Positions 23,153 through 32,048 of a stretch of DNA of 44,978 nucleotides are shown here, in pieces. The stretch lies in the NCBI RefSeq assembly GCF_900103005.1, contig NZ_FMWL01000022.1:1-44978 (forward strand), in the 5' to 3' direction. This DNA is from Acidaminobacter hydrogenoformans DSM 2784 (GTDB lineage Bacteria > Bacillota > Clostridia > Peptostreptococcales > Acidaminobacteraceae). The position numbers and the translations under genes were made by a program. The notes under the pieces were generated by a model, which saw nothing but the letters and a program-made list of their open reading frames with translations, did not search any database and was not told where the DNA came from. The first letter of the stretch is position 1. Each line of letters begins with the position of its first letter.

Positions 23153-25786
23153 TTATGCTTCGAGAACCTCGATGGCCTTATTGACAGCCTCCTCCACCTT
23201 GGAAGGATCCTTGCCGCCGGCTTGTGCCATGTGCGGTGTACCGCCGCCACCGCCGCCTGCGACCTTGGCAACGGCCTTGATGATGTTCCCTGCATGAGCA
23301 CCAAGCGCTATTGCCCCTGGGGCTGCCATGACCACGAAGAGGGCCTTGTCGCCGCTTGGGGTGCCCAGGACGACGACGGCGTTCTCGAGCTTATCCTTGA
23401 GTCGGTCGCCAATGTCCTTGAGCATGTCGCTGTCCGCGCCATCGATTTTAGCGGTGACCACGTTCATGCCTTTGATGTTTTTAGCCTTGGCCATCAGCTC
23501 GTCAATAGAGCCTGCTGCCAGTTTGTTTTTAAGCTCCTGAAGCTCCTTCTGGAGGTTTTTGTGTTCCTCCATAAGGTTCTCAGCTTTCTTGATAAGATCG
23601 TGCTGAGGGGTTTTCAGGACTTCAGAGGTCTTTTCGACCTGGTTTTCGAGTTTTTTGTAGAGGGCGTAGAAGTTACGGCCTGTGACAGCTTCAATCCTGC
23701 GGACGCCGGCTGCGACGCCGCCCTCTGAAGTGATCTTCAGGGCACTGACTTTTGAAGTATTGTCAAGATGTGTGCCGCCGCAGAGCTCTATGCTGTAGTC
23801 TCCTGCCTTAACGACACGGACCACTTCGCCGTATTTCTCGCCGAAGAGCGCTGTTGCGCCCATTTCCTTGGCTTCCTTGACGGAGCTGTAGAACGTCTCG
23901 ACCTGGTGTGGTGCAAAGATCTGAGCGTTGACCTGATCCTCGACAGCTTTGATTTCCTCCGGTGTCATGTGCTGGAAATGGGTAAAGTCAAAACGCAGCT
24001 TGTGAGGGTCTACGAGGGAACCCGCCTGATCGACGTGTGCGCCGAGGACAGAGCGCAGCGCTTTATGCAGGAGGTGGGTCGCCGTGTGGTTCCTGGCGGT
24101 GTCGAGGCGCAGGTCCTGGTCGACTTTTGCGGTGAGTGCCTGTCCCCGCTTGAGAATGCCTTTTTCGAGCTCGCCTACGTGAACGATCATGCCGCCGGTG
24201 CCCTTCTTCGTGTCGTGGACGGTGAAGACGGCGCCGTCTTCGCTTGTGATGATGCCTTTGTCACCGACCTGTCCGCCGCCTTCTGGGTAGAATGGAGTCT
24301 CCCGGAGGACGAGGCGGGCTTTGGCTGGTGCGGTGAGTTCTTCATTTAAGGATTGTTCCGTGGAGATGGCAAGCAGCTCAGCGTTCATTTCAAGGGTGTC
24401 GTAGCCCTTAAAGGTGCTGGTGATTTCAGCTGGCAGCGCGCTCAGTGGATCGCCTTCCCAGCCCAGTTCGTCGCCTTCGCCTCTTGCGGAACGGGCGCGT
24501 TCACGCTGAAGCTCCATCTCGTTCAGGAAGCCGACCTCGTCGACGGTGAGGCCCTTCTCTTCGAGGATCTCTTTGGTGAGGTCCAGCGGGAAGCCATACG
24601 TGTCATAGAGGCGGAACGCTTTGTCGCCAGTGAGGATGGTTTCATTTGCTTCTGTCATTGCCGCAATGTCTGACTGGAGGATGCTGAGACCCTGGTCGAG
24701 GGTCTGCTGGAAGCGGTCCTCTTCGATTTCAATGATCTTGCGGATATAGTCGCGGCGCTGCTCCATTTCTGGATAGCCTTCTCTTGAAAGGTCTATAACC
24801 GTACCTGAGAGCTCAGCAAGGAAGCTGCCTTTGATGCCGAGGAGCTTGCCATGTCGCGCAGCTCTGCGGAGCAGTCGGCGGAGGACGTAGCCACGGCCTT
24901 CGTTGTTAGGCAGGATGCCGTCTGAAACCATAAAGGTGACAGACCGGACGTGGTCCGTAATGATGCGGATGGAGACGTCGTTGGCTTTCAGGACGCCGAA
25001 CTTTTTGCCGGAGATTTCTTCAACGCGCTCGAGGATTGCCCTTATGGTGTCGACATCGAAAATGGAATCGACACCCTGCAGGATGCAGGCAATGCGCTCA
25101 AGGCCCATGCCGGTGTCAATGTTTTTCTTGTCGAGGAGATGGTACTCGCCGTTTTCATCCCGGTTGAACTGGGTGAAGACGTGGTTCCAGAACTCGAGGT
25201 AGCGGTCGCAGTCGCAGCCGGGTTTGCAGTCTGGCGCACCGCAGCCGTAAGCCGGGCCGCGGTCGAAGTAGATTTCAGAGCATGGGCCGCATGGGCCGGT
25301 GCCTATTTCCCAGAAGTTGTCCTTCTTGCCCAGGCGGACGAGGCGCTCTTCAGGGAGCTTGATGACGTCCTTCCAGATGTCATAAGCTTCGTCATCCTCT
25401 TCATACACTGTACCCCAGAGGAGGTTGGGATCCATTTCAAGCCACTCAGTGACGAACTCCCAGCCCCACTTTAAGGATTCTTCTTTAAAGTACTCGCCAA
25501 AAGAGAAGTTGCCGAGCATTTCGAAGAAAGTAGCGTGGCGGGCAGTGTGGCCTATGTTTTCAATGTCGCCGGTGCGGATGCACTTTTGGCAAGTGGCCAT
25601 GCGCACGTTGGGCGGCGTTTCTGCGCCGGTGAAGTAATTTTTTAGCGGGGCCATGCCGGCGTTGATGAGCAGGAGGCTTTTATCCTGCTGCGGCACCAGG
25701 GAATAGCTGGATTCGACGGTGTGGCCTTTGCTTTCGAAGAAGTCGAGGAAGAGCTGTCTGATTTCGTTGAGACCGAGGTTTTTCAT
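23153..25786 (-). CDS. alaS: Alanine-tRNA ligase
   Basis: Charges tRNA-Ala. 877 residues, full length. The class II core starts 'GLNEIRQLFLDFFESKGHTV' and includes 'KCIRTGDIENIGHTARHATFFEMLGNFSFGEYFKEE' and 'DTGMGLERIACILQG'. The editing domain has the metal motifs 'NHTATHLLHKALR' and 'ELCGGTHLDNTSKV'. A C-terminal coiled-coil region and the 'AGGGGGGTPHMAQAGGKDPSKVEEA' C-Ala domain complete it. It is preceded by a T-box leader with an alanine specifier. First gene of the ireB-ruvX-fur block. Confidence 0.98.
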   Translation of the reverse strand: MKNLGLNEIRQLFLDFFESKGHTVESSYSLVPQQDKSLLLINAGMAPLKNYFTGAETPPNVRMATCQKCIRTGDIENIGHTARHATFFEMLGNFSFGEYFKEESLKWGWEFVTEWLEMDPNLLWGTVYEEDDEAYDIWKDVIKLPEERLVRLGKKDNFWEIGTGPCGPCSEIYFDRGPAYGCGAPDCKPGCDCDRYLEFWNHVFTQFNRDENGEYHLLDKKNIDTGMGLERIACILQGVDSIFDVDTIRAILERVEEISGKKFGVLKANDVSIRIITDHVRSVTFMVSDGILPNNEGRGYVLRRLLRRAARHGKLLGIKGSFLAELSGTVIDLSREGYPEMEQRRDYIRKIIEIEEDRFQQTLDQGLSILQSDIAAMTEANETILTGDKAFRLYDTYGFPLDLTKEILEEKGLTVDEVGFLNEMELQRERARSARGEGDELGWEGDPLSALPAEITSTFKGYDTLEMNAELLAISTEQSLNEELTAPAKARLVLRETPFYPEGGGQVGDKGIITSEDGAVFTVHDTKKGTGGMIVHVGELEKGILKRGQALTAKVDQDLRLDTARNHTATHLLHKALRSVLGAHVDQAGSLVDPHKLRFDFTHFQHMTPEEIKAVEDQVNAQIFAPHQVETFYSSVKEAKEMGATALFGEKYGEVVRVVKAGDYSIELCGGTHLDNTSKVSALKITSEGGVAAGVRRIEAVTGRNFYALYKKLENQVEKTSEVLKTPQHDLIKKAENLMEEHKNLQKELQELKNKLAAGSIDELMAKAKNIKGMNVVTAKIDGADSDMLKDIGDRLKDKLENAVVVLGTPSGDKALFVVMAAPGAIALGAHAGNIIKAVAKVAGGGGGGTPHMAQAGGKDPSKVEEAVNKAIEVLEA

Positions 25787-25899
25787 AGTGTTTCAGTCCT
25801 TTCGATGGGGTTGTGGGTGCAGGTGGTGGAAAAACTGGATGAAGGATAGATGGATTTCTGGTGTTCAATGCTTGATCTACTTTGTATTGATTGAATTAA

Positions 25900-26175
25900 A
25901 ACATCAAAAAAGACGTCAGATTGGATCAGGGACGAGCGCCTTTGGCCCGCGGTACCACCCTGATTATTCCCTTTTCTCAACTTTGACGCCTTGGTGGTGC
26001 AGCGCCTTATGGTGAAAAAGAAATCTCTCTGAAGTCTACATAACTTTCGCGGATAACGCCCGCGCGGCGCCGGCTTTTGGCCGGTGCTCCGGAGTAGCTT
26101 ATACGTCAGGTGCAGCGCTTTCAGCGTGTGGCTGCTCTCTGTTTTTGGGTGACGTTTTTTCTCCATCATTGCGGT
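25900..26175 (-). promoter_or_regulatory. T-box leader of alaS (alanine specifier GCU)
   Basis: Read on the minus strand. The conserved T-box AGGGTGGTACCGCGGGC is at 25961-25945, within an antiterminator closed by ATCAGGG/CCCTGAT. Stem I starts near 26170: GGAG pairs with CTCC after the specifier, and the AGAGAG and GCTGAAAGC elements lie in between. The specifier triplet GCU (26098-26096) followed by A reads alanine, fitting the downstream gene. A run of six T is at about 25908-25913. Uncharged tRNA-Ala would stabilise the antiterminator and allow alaS transcription. Confidence 0.92.
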
Positions 26176-26213
26176 TTCATTATTATTAGTTGAATATAAA
26201 TGCACTGTAATCA

Positions 26214-26242
26214 AGTTTAGCATAAATGAGAATGGTTTGCAA
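26214..26242 (-). promoter_or_regulatory. Promoter candidate for the alaS leader
   Basis: Minus strand TTGCAA, 17-bp spacer, TAAACT, which would start transcription near 26207, about 35 nt before stem I of the T-box. Both hexamers match the SigA consensus only partly. Confidence 0.35.
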
Positions 26243-26256
26243 GAAGTTTGTTTTGT

Positions 26257-26817
26257 TTAAAGTTTTATTCCATAATAAAGATGTGAAATTTGCTGGTTTT
26301 GGAGCTGGGCGACCATCGGCAAACTGCCCCAGGCTTCGAAGCCAAAGCGCTGGAGTAGGGCTATGCTTGGGGCGTTGCTTTCGAGGAGGATGGCGACGAT
26401 GTTTTTGAAGCCGAGGTGGGTGGCGGCGTGGAGGGTGTGGCGGACGAGGTGGGAGCCTATGCCGCGGCGGTGGGCGGCGAAGTCGACGTAGTAGCTGATT
26501 TCGGCGACGGTTTTGACGGCGTCGCGGCCGGAGCGGTAGGGCGACAGGTAGGCGTAGCCGAGGACTTGGCCGGCGGATTCGTAGACGAAGAGTGGGAAGC
26601 GGCCGTTTTGGTGGGCGTCGAACCAGGCTTGGCGGTCTTCGGGTGTGAAAGGTGTGGTGTCGCAGGTGCACTGGTAGGTGGCGATGGCCTGGTTGTAGAT
26701 GTCGGTGAGGCGCGGCAGGTCGCCGGGGACGGCAAGGCGGATCAGGTCGTGGGGTTTTTCAGGGGATTGGGTGCTGGTAGTTGAGGGGGCGATTGTATGG
26801 GTCGTATCGTTTGTCAT
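26257..26817 (-). CDS. GNAT-family N-acetyltransferase (phosphinothricin acetyltransferase-like)
   Basis: Acetyl-CoA-dependent N-acetyltransferase of 186 residues. 'IRLAVPGDLPRLTDIYNQAIATYQCTCDTTPFTPEDRQAWF' is the Pat-like N-terminus; 'AEISYYVDFAAHRRGIGSHLVRHTLHAA' carries the acetyl-CoA loop (RRGIGS), and 'LESNAPSIALLQRFGFEAWGSLPMVAQL' the C-terminal part. The start is set at ATG 26817 (GAGGTAT 8 bp upstream); the open frame continues 61 codons upstream but that part is made of intergenic palindromic repeats. The natural substrate is unknown. It is divergent from ygeY and codirectional with alaS. Confidence 0.85.
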   Translation of the reverse strand: MTNDTTHTIAPSTTSTQSPEKPHDLIRLAVPGDLPRLTDIYNQAIATYQCTCDTTPFTPEDRQAWFDAHQNGRFPLFVYESAGQVLGYAYLSPYRSGRDAVKTVAEISYYVDFAAHRRGIGSHLVRHTLHAATHLGFKNIVAILLESNAPSIALLQRFGFEAWGSLPMVAQLQNQQISHLYYGIKL

Positions 26818-26852
26818 GGTGGGATACCTCGCTTTTTGTGGGGTTTTTGGTT

Positions 26853-26905
26853 GGGGACAGGGACATATGGTTGGGGACAGGGACTGACCATATGTCCCTG
26901 TCCCC
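26853..26905. repeat. Palindromic repeat, GGGGACAGGGAC type
   Basis: GGGGACAGGGACATATGG at 26853-26870 and its exact complement at 26888-26905 form an 18-bp stem. A second GGGGACAGGGAC copy lies in the loop (26873-26884). It is in the gap between the acetyltransferase and ygeY, which otherwise (26818-27143) holds only the element at 26975. Confidence 0.85.
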
Positions 26906-26974
26906 TCCTGTTTACTTAAGTTTTTCTTTTCTGTGGTTAAGGGCGGGAGGCCGCTTTTCGTTTTGAAGTTTATC

Positions 26975-26987
26975 GGGGTCTGACCCC
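26975..26987. repeat. Short palindrome GGGGTCTGACCCC
   Basis: Thirteen-base near-perfect palindrome, the same core as the 36-bp repeats at 28315 and 35072. It is probably a half or degraded member of that family. Confidence 0.6.
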
Positions 26988-27143
26988 TTTTGTTCGTCAC
27001 AGACAGTTTCAGATTAGGTCATAATATTTCCAGTAAATTTTGTAACTCATCTTATCAAATCGGAATTGATGTGGGAAGATAGTTTATGAGGAATTATGAT
27101 GGATGTACTATTATTATTTCAAAGTCGAGGAGGAATATGTAGA

Positions 27144-28292
27144 ATGCATGATTATAGAAATTTGATATCATTCACACAACGTGCAGTTCAAACAAGAAGT
27201 TTTTCAAATGAGGAAGGTGCATTCGCCCAACTGATTCTTAACGAAATGCAGGCCCTGGACTTCGATGAGGCTTTTATTGACTCTACCGGAAACGTCGTTG
27301 GCCGTATTGGCGACGGGCCTATGGTCATCCAGTTCGATTCACATACGGATACTGTCCAGGTCCATGATCCTGAGGACTGGACTTATGGGCCGTTTTCCGG
27401 CGAAATTGCAGAGGGTTATTTATGGGGACGCGGCAGCGTGGACATGAAGTCTGCCCTGTGCGCCAGCGTTTACGCAGCTGCTCTTGCCAGAGACCGTGGG
27501 GACCTTGAGGGCAAGACGGTATATGTGACGGGCACGGTTTGTGAGGAATATTGTGATGGTGAAAATCTGAAGCATCTTTATGAGGAGCTGTCGTTGCGGC
27601 CGGATGTTTGTGTGATCTGTGAGCCGAGCGATAATAAGATTGTGCTGGGACATAAAGGCAAGGCGCAGGTGCGGATTAAGACGCATGGTGTTTCTGCCCA
27701 CGGGTCGGCGCCTGAGAAAGGGATTAACGCCGTCTATGAGATGGCGGAGATCATTTCGCGGGTGGAGGCTTTGAATCATGCTTTGTTTAAGGCGGGTGAG
27801 CCACATGGCACGGTAGTGCTGTCGGAGATCACTTCGGTCAGCGCGTCACTGAACGCGGTGCCTAGTGAGTGTGGGATTTATCTGGATCGCAGACTCGCGG
27901 TGGGTGAGACGCTGGAGCAGGTGGCGGCGGAGATGGATGCGTTAATTGTTGGCAAGCTGGCTTCTTGGGAGGTTGGGACGCTGTATCATACGACGTGGAC
28001 CGGAAAGTCTTTGGTGTATGAACCTATGCATGATCCTTGGGAGATTGAGGTGTCGCATCCGCTTTGTCAGGCATTGATCAGATCGGTTGAAGCGGTTTCG
28101 GGGGCAGCACCGGAAGACTTCGACTTCTGGGACTTTGGGACGAATGCCATCACGCCGGTGGCTATGGGGATTCCTTGCATTGGCTTTGGCCCGGGGGAAT
28201 ACAAGCTGGCGCACATGGTGAATGAGCGGTGCGCGGTGTCGCAGATTGAGGAGGCCTGCGAGGTTTATGCGGGGCTGATTCGGGCGTTGTAG
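27144..28292 (+). CDS. YgeY-type M20-family amidohydrolase
   Basis: Zinc peptidase-like hydrolase of 382 residues, closest by pattern to the YgeY group that is annotated as a selenium-metabolism-linked hydrolase. Motifs: 'VIQFDSHTDTVQVHD' and 'GYLWGRGSVDMKSALCA' (metal-binding His and Asp), 'VTGTVCEEYCDGENLKHLYEE' (catalytic and metal Glu), 'VCVICEPSDNKIVLGHKGKAQVRIKTHGVSAHGSAPEKGINAVYEM' and a C-terminal 'GFGPGEYKLAHMVNERC'. The ATG at 27144 has GAGGAGG 10 bp upstream. No other selenium gene is in the window. It stands just left of the repeat that bounds the transport module. A link to that module is possible but unproven. Confidence 0.85.
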   Translation: MHDYRNLISFTQRAVQTRSFSNEEGAFAQLILNEMQALDFDEAFIDSTGNVVGRIGDGPMVIQFDSHTDTVQVHDPEDWTYGPFSGEIAEGYLWGRGSVDMKSALCASVYAAALARDRGDLEGKTVYVTGTVCEEYCDGENLKHLYEELSLRPDVCVICEPSDNKIVLGHKGKAQVRIKTHGVSAHGSAPEKGINAVYEMAEIISRVEALNHALFKAGEPHGTVVLSEITSVSASLNAVPSECGIYLDRRLAVGETLEQVAAEMDALIVGKLASWEVGTLYHTTWTGKSLVYEPMHDPWEIEVSHPLCQALIRSVEAVSGAAPEDFDFWDFGTNAITPVAMGIPCIGFGPGEYKLAHMVNERCAVSQIEEACEVYAGLIRAL

Positions 28293-28314
28293 GGATTTTT
28301 AAAAAGAAAAGAGC

Positions 28315-28386
28315 AGGTCTGATCCCCGTGGTTTGAATGGGGTCAGACCTACATTTTTTCTTTTGTTTTGGTGTAGGTCTGTCCCC
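28315..28386. repeat. 36-bp palindromic repeat, left border of the transport module
   Basis: AGGTCTGATCCCC and GGGGTCAGACCT form a stem at 28315-28350 with the loop containing GGTTTGAAT. A further GTAGGTCTGTCCCC follows at 28373-28386. The same 36 bp, with two base changes, occur in the same orientation at 35072-35107. Confidence 0.85.
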
Positions 28387-28412
28387 TGTTAAACAATTCA
28401 AGGCGATTGACA

Positions 28413-28441
28413 TTGTATAATGTAGCAGCGTTATCTATAAT
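28413..28441 (+). promoter_or_regulatory. SigA-type promoter candidate of the two-component operon
   Basis: TTGTAT, 17-bp spacer, TATAAT, ending 22 bp before the start codon of the sensor kinase. A TTGACA at 28407-28412 is too far (23 bp) from this -10. Confidence 0.45.
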
Positions 28442-28463
28442 GAGGTACATGGGGGGTGGCACA

Positions 28464-30452
28464 ATGCGTTTCAGGATCCTTTGTATAGCTTTATCGATAA
28501 TGATAGGGGTTTTATTCGCGATGCCCATTACATATGCGAATGAGATTGACAATCCAAACCGTCGTCTTACGATTGCTGGAGATAAAAGCTTTCCACCTTA
28601 CGAGTACGTTGATGATGAGGGTGAATACCGGGGATTCAATGTGGATCTTATGCGCGCACTTTCCATTGAAATGGGGATTGAATTCAGACTGCTTCCAATG
28701 GATTGGGTAGAGGCATACCAAGCTCTGGAAAATGGGTCCATCGACGCAATCCAAGGCATTAGTTTTGAAGGAAGCCGTGAAGGTGTTTTTGAATTCTCAA
28801 CACCTTACTTAAAAAATTCTATAACGACGTTTGTGAGGTCGGACAACACCTACGCAGTTCATTTGACAGATCTTAAAGGGAAACGCGTCGGCGTTCAGAG
28901 GAGCGACCGGGCAGCTTATATTCTTGCTGAAATAGGCGAAATTGAGTTGGTGTTTTTTTCAGATCTGAATCAAGCTATGGTCAAGCTAATCAAGAATGAT
29001 ATTGATGCGGTTGTTGGTGACCGACTTTCAGGAATGTACACAATTCAAAAGTATAGATTGCAGGACAGAATTAAAATAATTGGTGATGAATACGAAGCTT
29101 CGGATTATGGTATGGCTGTCAGGAAAGGGAATCAGGAGTTGATTACTCTGCTGAATACCGGTCTTGAAAGCTTGAAGGCTTCAGGTACTTATGACAAAAT
29201 CTACGAAAAATGGTTTGGTAAAGAAGTTGTTGCTATTAGTGACTCCTTTAAATATGCATTCTATATTTTGGTGGGGATTGCGGGGGTTTTTTCCACTGTT
29301 TTGATTTTTATTTACAGCTGGAATCAGCGATTGAAATCAGAGGTTGAGCAGCGTACCAGTGAGTTGAAGTCTGCTCAGAGGGTTCTACGGGAAAGTGATC
29401 AATTTAAACGCCAAGTCATGGAGCATATGGGTAATGGGCTTATGACCTTTGATCAAGATTTGGTTTTGACAAGTTTCAATCAAGATGCTGCAGCTCTGCT
29501 TTGTAAGGATGGAATGTGTGGGGGCGGCGAGATGACCATCGGCGTAGCTCTTGAAGATTTATTTTTGGAGAAGTATTTTGATTTGAATAAAATTAAGCAG
29601 TCTGCTCAAGCTGGTATTTCATATTCCCTTCTTGAAAGTACTTTCAACAGCAAGGGTCGTGATGTAGTGCTGTCTTACACACTGTCCCCTTTATTAAGTG
29701 AAGAGTCCGGGCATTTAGGATGCGTATTGACCTTTAGAAATATTACCGAAATTACAACTTTGAGAGCAAAAGTGGCACAGCAGGACAAATTCGAGGCGCT
29801 TGGCAGAATGCTTTCCGGCGTAGCTCACGAAATCCGGAATCCACTTATGGCAATAAAAACCTATTTGGATCTTCTGCCAACAAAATATGACAGTCCGGCT
29901 TTCAGAGAAAAAATTGTGGACCAGGTGCCTTCTGAAATATCAAGGCTAAATCAACTTCTGACAGAGCTCCTTGATTATTCTAAAAGTAAAAATGTACAGC
30001 CCCAGCGCTTTCGTATTTCTGAACTGATTTCTCATATTGTTTCCATAGTTTCCCCCGAATTTGAAAAACGCCAGATTCAGCTTGACTTGAGGTTAAGAGA
30101 AAATGATTGTATCTATGCAGATCGCTCACACCTGAAACAGATTATGTTCAATTTGCTGTTAAATGGTATGGAGGCAATTGATACGCACGGCGTCATCACG
30201 ATTGAGTCTTCAAGTGAAAATAGTCTCGTGAAGGTCGTTGTTAGCGATACGGGACCAGGTATACCAGAATCAATACAAAACAGCATTTTTGAACCGTTCT
30301 TTTCTACAAAGGAAAAAGGGACTGGATTAGGACTTGCCTTAGTTTATCAATATGTGCGAGAGAACGATGGTCAGATCGATGTAAATAGTCAACCAGGACA
30401 AGGTACTGCTTTTATTATGACATTCCCAGCTTGCAGAAATGAGGGTTTATAG
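28464..30452 (+). CDS. Sensor histidine kinase with N-terminal solute-binding domain
   Basis: Membrane sensor of 662 residues. A signal peptide (1-25) precedes a bacterial family 3 solute-binding domain (about 34-253: 'LTIAGDKSFPPYEYVDDEGEYRGFNVDLM', 'GSIDAIQGISFEGSREGVFEFSTPYL'), which resembles polar amino acid-binding proteins. A membrane helix lies at about 264-286, then a short coiled coil, a PAS domain (about 310-430), HisKA with phospho-accepting His455 in 'SGVAHEIRNP', and HATPase_c (N box 'NLLLNGMEA', G1 'DTGPGI', G2 'GTGLGLALV'). Start at 28464, six bases after GGGGGGTG; an earlier in-frame ATG lacks a signal peptide. It lies 3 bp before its response regulator. It should sense an extracellular ligand directly, probably the TRAP substrate or a relative. 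Confidence 0.92.
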   Translation: MRFRILCIALSIMIGVLFAMPITYANEIDNPNRRLTIAGDKSFPPYEYVDDEGEYRGFNVDLMRALSIEMGIEFRLLPMDWVEAYQALENGSIDAIQGISFEGSREGVFEFSTPYLKNSITTFVRSDNTYAVHLTDLKGKRVGVQRSDRAAYILAEIGEIELVFFSDLNQAMVKLIKNDIDAVVGDRLSGMYTIQKYRLQDRIKIIGDEYEASDYGMAVRKGNQELITLLNTGLESLKASGTYDKIYEKWFGKEVVAISDSFKYAFYILVGIAGVFSTVLIFIYSWNQRLKSEVEQRTSELKSAQRVLRESDQFKRQVMEHMGNGLMTFDQDLVLTSFNQDAAALLCKDGMCGGGEMTIGVALEDLFLEKYFDLNKIKQSAQAGISYSLLESTFNSKGRDVVLSYTLSPLLSEESGHLGCVLTFRNITEITTLRAKVAQQDKFEALGRMLSGVAHEIRNPLMAIKTYLDLLPTKYDSPAFREKIVDQVPSEISRLNQLLTELLDYSKSKNVQPQRFRISELISHIVSIVSPEFEKRQIQLDLRLRENDCIYADRSHLKQIMFNLLLNGMEAIDTHGVITIESSSENSLVKVVVSDTGPGIPESIQNSIFEPFFSTKEKGTGLGLALVYQYVRENDGQIDVNSQPGQGTAFIMTFPACRNEGL

Positions 30453-30455
30453 ACT

Positions 30456-31820
30456 ATGAAGCATTCCGTTTTAATTATAGATGACGAAAAAACTATTAGA
30501 GATGCATTGTTCTTTGCTCTCGAAGATCGCTATAACGTTTTTAGCGCAGGGACTCCCGATGAGGCAGAACTCGTATTGTCCGAGAATACGGTAGACGTAA
30601 TTTTGCTCGACATGAAGCTTGGCTTGCATGACGGCTTAAGCGTGTTGAGGCATCTTAAAACAGTTCACACCGAAATTGAGGTAATTGTCATAACTGCTTA
30701 TGGATCTATCAAGTCCTCTGTTCAAGCTATACGTGAGGGTGCGCTCAATTATCTGACAAAACCTGTTGATATTGAAGAGTTAGTCGTATTCATTGAAAAA
30801 GCAATTCAGCATAAGACTATGAGTGGTTCACTACTGCATCTTCAGAAAATTTTGGATGAAACTTATAGTATTTCAGGTATTGTTGGGCATTCAGAGATCA
30901 TGGCGGCAACTATGAACAAAGTCAGAAAAATTAAAGATATTGATTCAACAGTTTTAATTACTGGAGAAAGTGGCACTGGGAAAGATCTCATCGCTAAAGC
31001 GATTCACTTTGATGGTCACCGAAAGAACGGTAAGCTTGTAATTGTCAACTGCGCAGCAATTCCCGCAAATTTAATTGAGAGTGAGCTGTTTGGTTATGAG
31101 AAAGGCGCCTTTACAGGTGCAGAGAAGAAACATATTGGGAAAATTCAACTAGCAGATGGGGGAACCTTGTTTCTCGATGAGATAGGTGAGCTCGAGTTGT
31201 CTCTACAGTCCAAGCTACTGAGAGTTGTCGAGGAAATGAAAGTAACCCCGCTCGGTGGAAACAATTGCATTGATGTTAATTTCAGACTTATAGCGGCAAC
31301 TAATAAGGATCTTGAGGAAGAAGTCAAAGCGGGACGATTCAGGGAGGATTTATTTTATAGGTTAAATGTCATTACGCTGAGCCTGCCGCCTTTAAGGGCA
31401 AGAAAAGGTGATGTGCCACTGCTGATCAAGTATTTTGCAGATAAATACAACCAGAAGCTCGGAAAGAGCGTAGATCGAATTGATAGAAAGGTCATAAACG
31501 CTTTAGAAAAATATCCTTTTCCGGGCAACATTAGAGAATTAGAGAATCTGTTAGAACGATTAGTCGCCCTTTCCGAAGACGGAAAAATTCAAATCGAAGA
31601 TTTACCGGAAAAATATCTAATATCGCCTCCAGTTGTAGATGCGTCGGAGTGCATAGTTTTTCCCATAGGCGCAAAAATGCGCGACATCGAACGGGCCGCG
31701 ATCCAGAAAACACTTGAGTATTTTAATGGAAATCGAAAGAAGACTGCCGATTGTCTTGGAATTAGTGAGCGAAATCTTCATTACAAGCTTAGAGCCTATG
31801 AGAATGACATTGAACGTTGA
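30456..31820 (+). CDS. NtrC-family sigma-54-dependent response regulator
   Basis: Transcriptional activator of 454 residues partnered with the upstream kinase. The receiver domain (1-120) has acidic residues 'IIDDE' and phospho-acceptor Asp52 in 'ILLDMKLG'. The AAA+ domain has Walker A GESGTGKD at 170-177, GAFTGA at 217-222 (the loop that contacts sigma-54), Walker B 'TLFLDEIGEL', and 'FREDLFYRLNVITLSLPPLR'. The C-terminal Fis-type helix-turn-helix is 'IERAAIQKTLEYFNGNRKKTADCLGISERNLHYKLRAY'. The intact GAFTGA means it acts at sigma-54 promoters; one lies at 31965-31981 before dctP. Confidence 0.95.
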   Translation: MKHSVLIIDDEKTIRDALFFALEDRYNVFSAGTPDEAELVLSENTVDVILLDMKLGLHDGLSVLRHLKTVHTEIEVIVITAYGSIKSSVQAIREGALNYLTKPVDIEELVVFIEKAIQHKTMSGSLLHLQKILDETYSISGIVGHSEIMAATMNKVRKIKDIDSTVLITGESGTGKDLIAKAIHFDGHRKNGKLVIVNCAAIPANLIESELFGYEKGAFTGAEKKHIGKIQLADGGTLFLDEIGELELSLQSKLLRVVEEMKVTPLGGNNCIDVNFRLIAATNKDLEEEVKAGRFREDLFYRLNVITLSLPPLRARKGDVPLLIKYFADKYNQKLGKSVDRIDRKVINALEKYPFPGNIRELENLLERLVALSEDGKIQIEDLPEKYLISPPVVDASECIVFPIGAKMRDIERAAIQKTLEYFNGNRKKTADCLGISERNLHYKLRAYENDIER

Positions 31821-31866
31821 CTTAATCGACAATAAACTTGTAAATTATATGTTTTCATAAGTCAAA

Positions 31867-31906
31867 AGGACTGCAAATTTTGCGCATACGCAAATTTTGC
31901 AGTCCT
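31867..31906 (+). terminator. Strong hairpin after the response regulator; possible activator site
   Basis: An 18-bp stem with a single mismatch (AGGACTGCAAATTTTGCG and complement) around CATA, followed by AAATTATTTTT. It lies 47 bp after the stop codon and would end the two-component transcript. The arms contain two direct copies of GCAAATTTTGC (31873-31883 and 31890-31900), about 80-100 bp upstream of the sigma-54 promoter, a typical distance for an NtrC-type enhancer. Confidence 0.75.
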
Positions 31907-31964
31907 AAATTATTTTTCGCTTAACTGGCACCATTGGAATCAGGGCCTTGTAGATTTTTATACA

Positions 31965-31981
31965 TTGGCATAATTATTGCT
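31965..31981 (+). promoter_or_regulatory. Sigma-54 promoter of the TRAP operon
   Basis: TTGGCATAATTATTGCT matches the -24/-12 consensus YTGGCACG-N4-TTGCW at all invariant positions (GG and GC at correct spacing). It lies 67 bp before the dctP start and downstream of the gene for a GAFTGA-containing activator. Confidence 0.88.
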
Positions 31982-32048
31982 TATATAAACAGTGATCACA
32001 ATTAAAAGCAGTTGATCAAGTTTTAAATATTCTAAAGGGGGTTTATTA

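Noticed and set aside
26817..27000. N-terminal extension of 61 codons on the GNAT acetyltransferase
   Set aside because: The extension is encoded by the palindromic repeats at 26853-26905 and 26975-26987 and shows no conserved sequence; the ATG at 26817 has a proper ribosome site.
28407..28441. TTGACA at 28407 paired with TATAAT at 28436 or 28416
   Set aside because: Spacing is 23 bp or 3 bp, outside the range for SigA promoters; TTGTAT at 28413 gives 17 bp.
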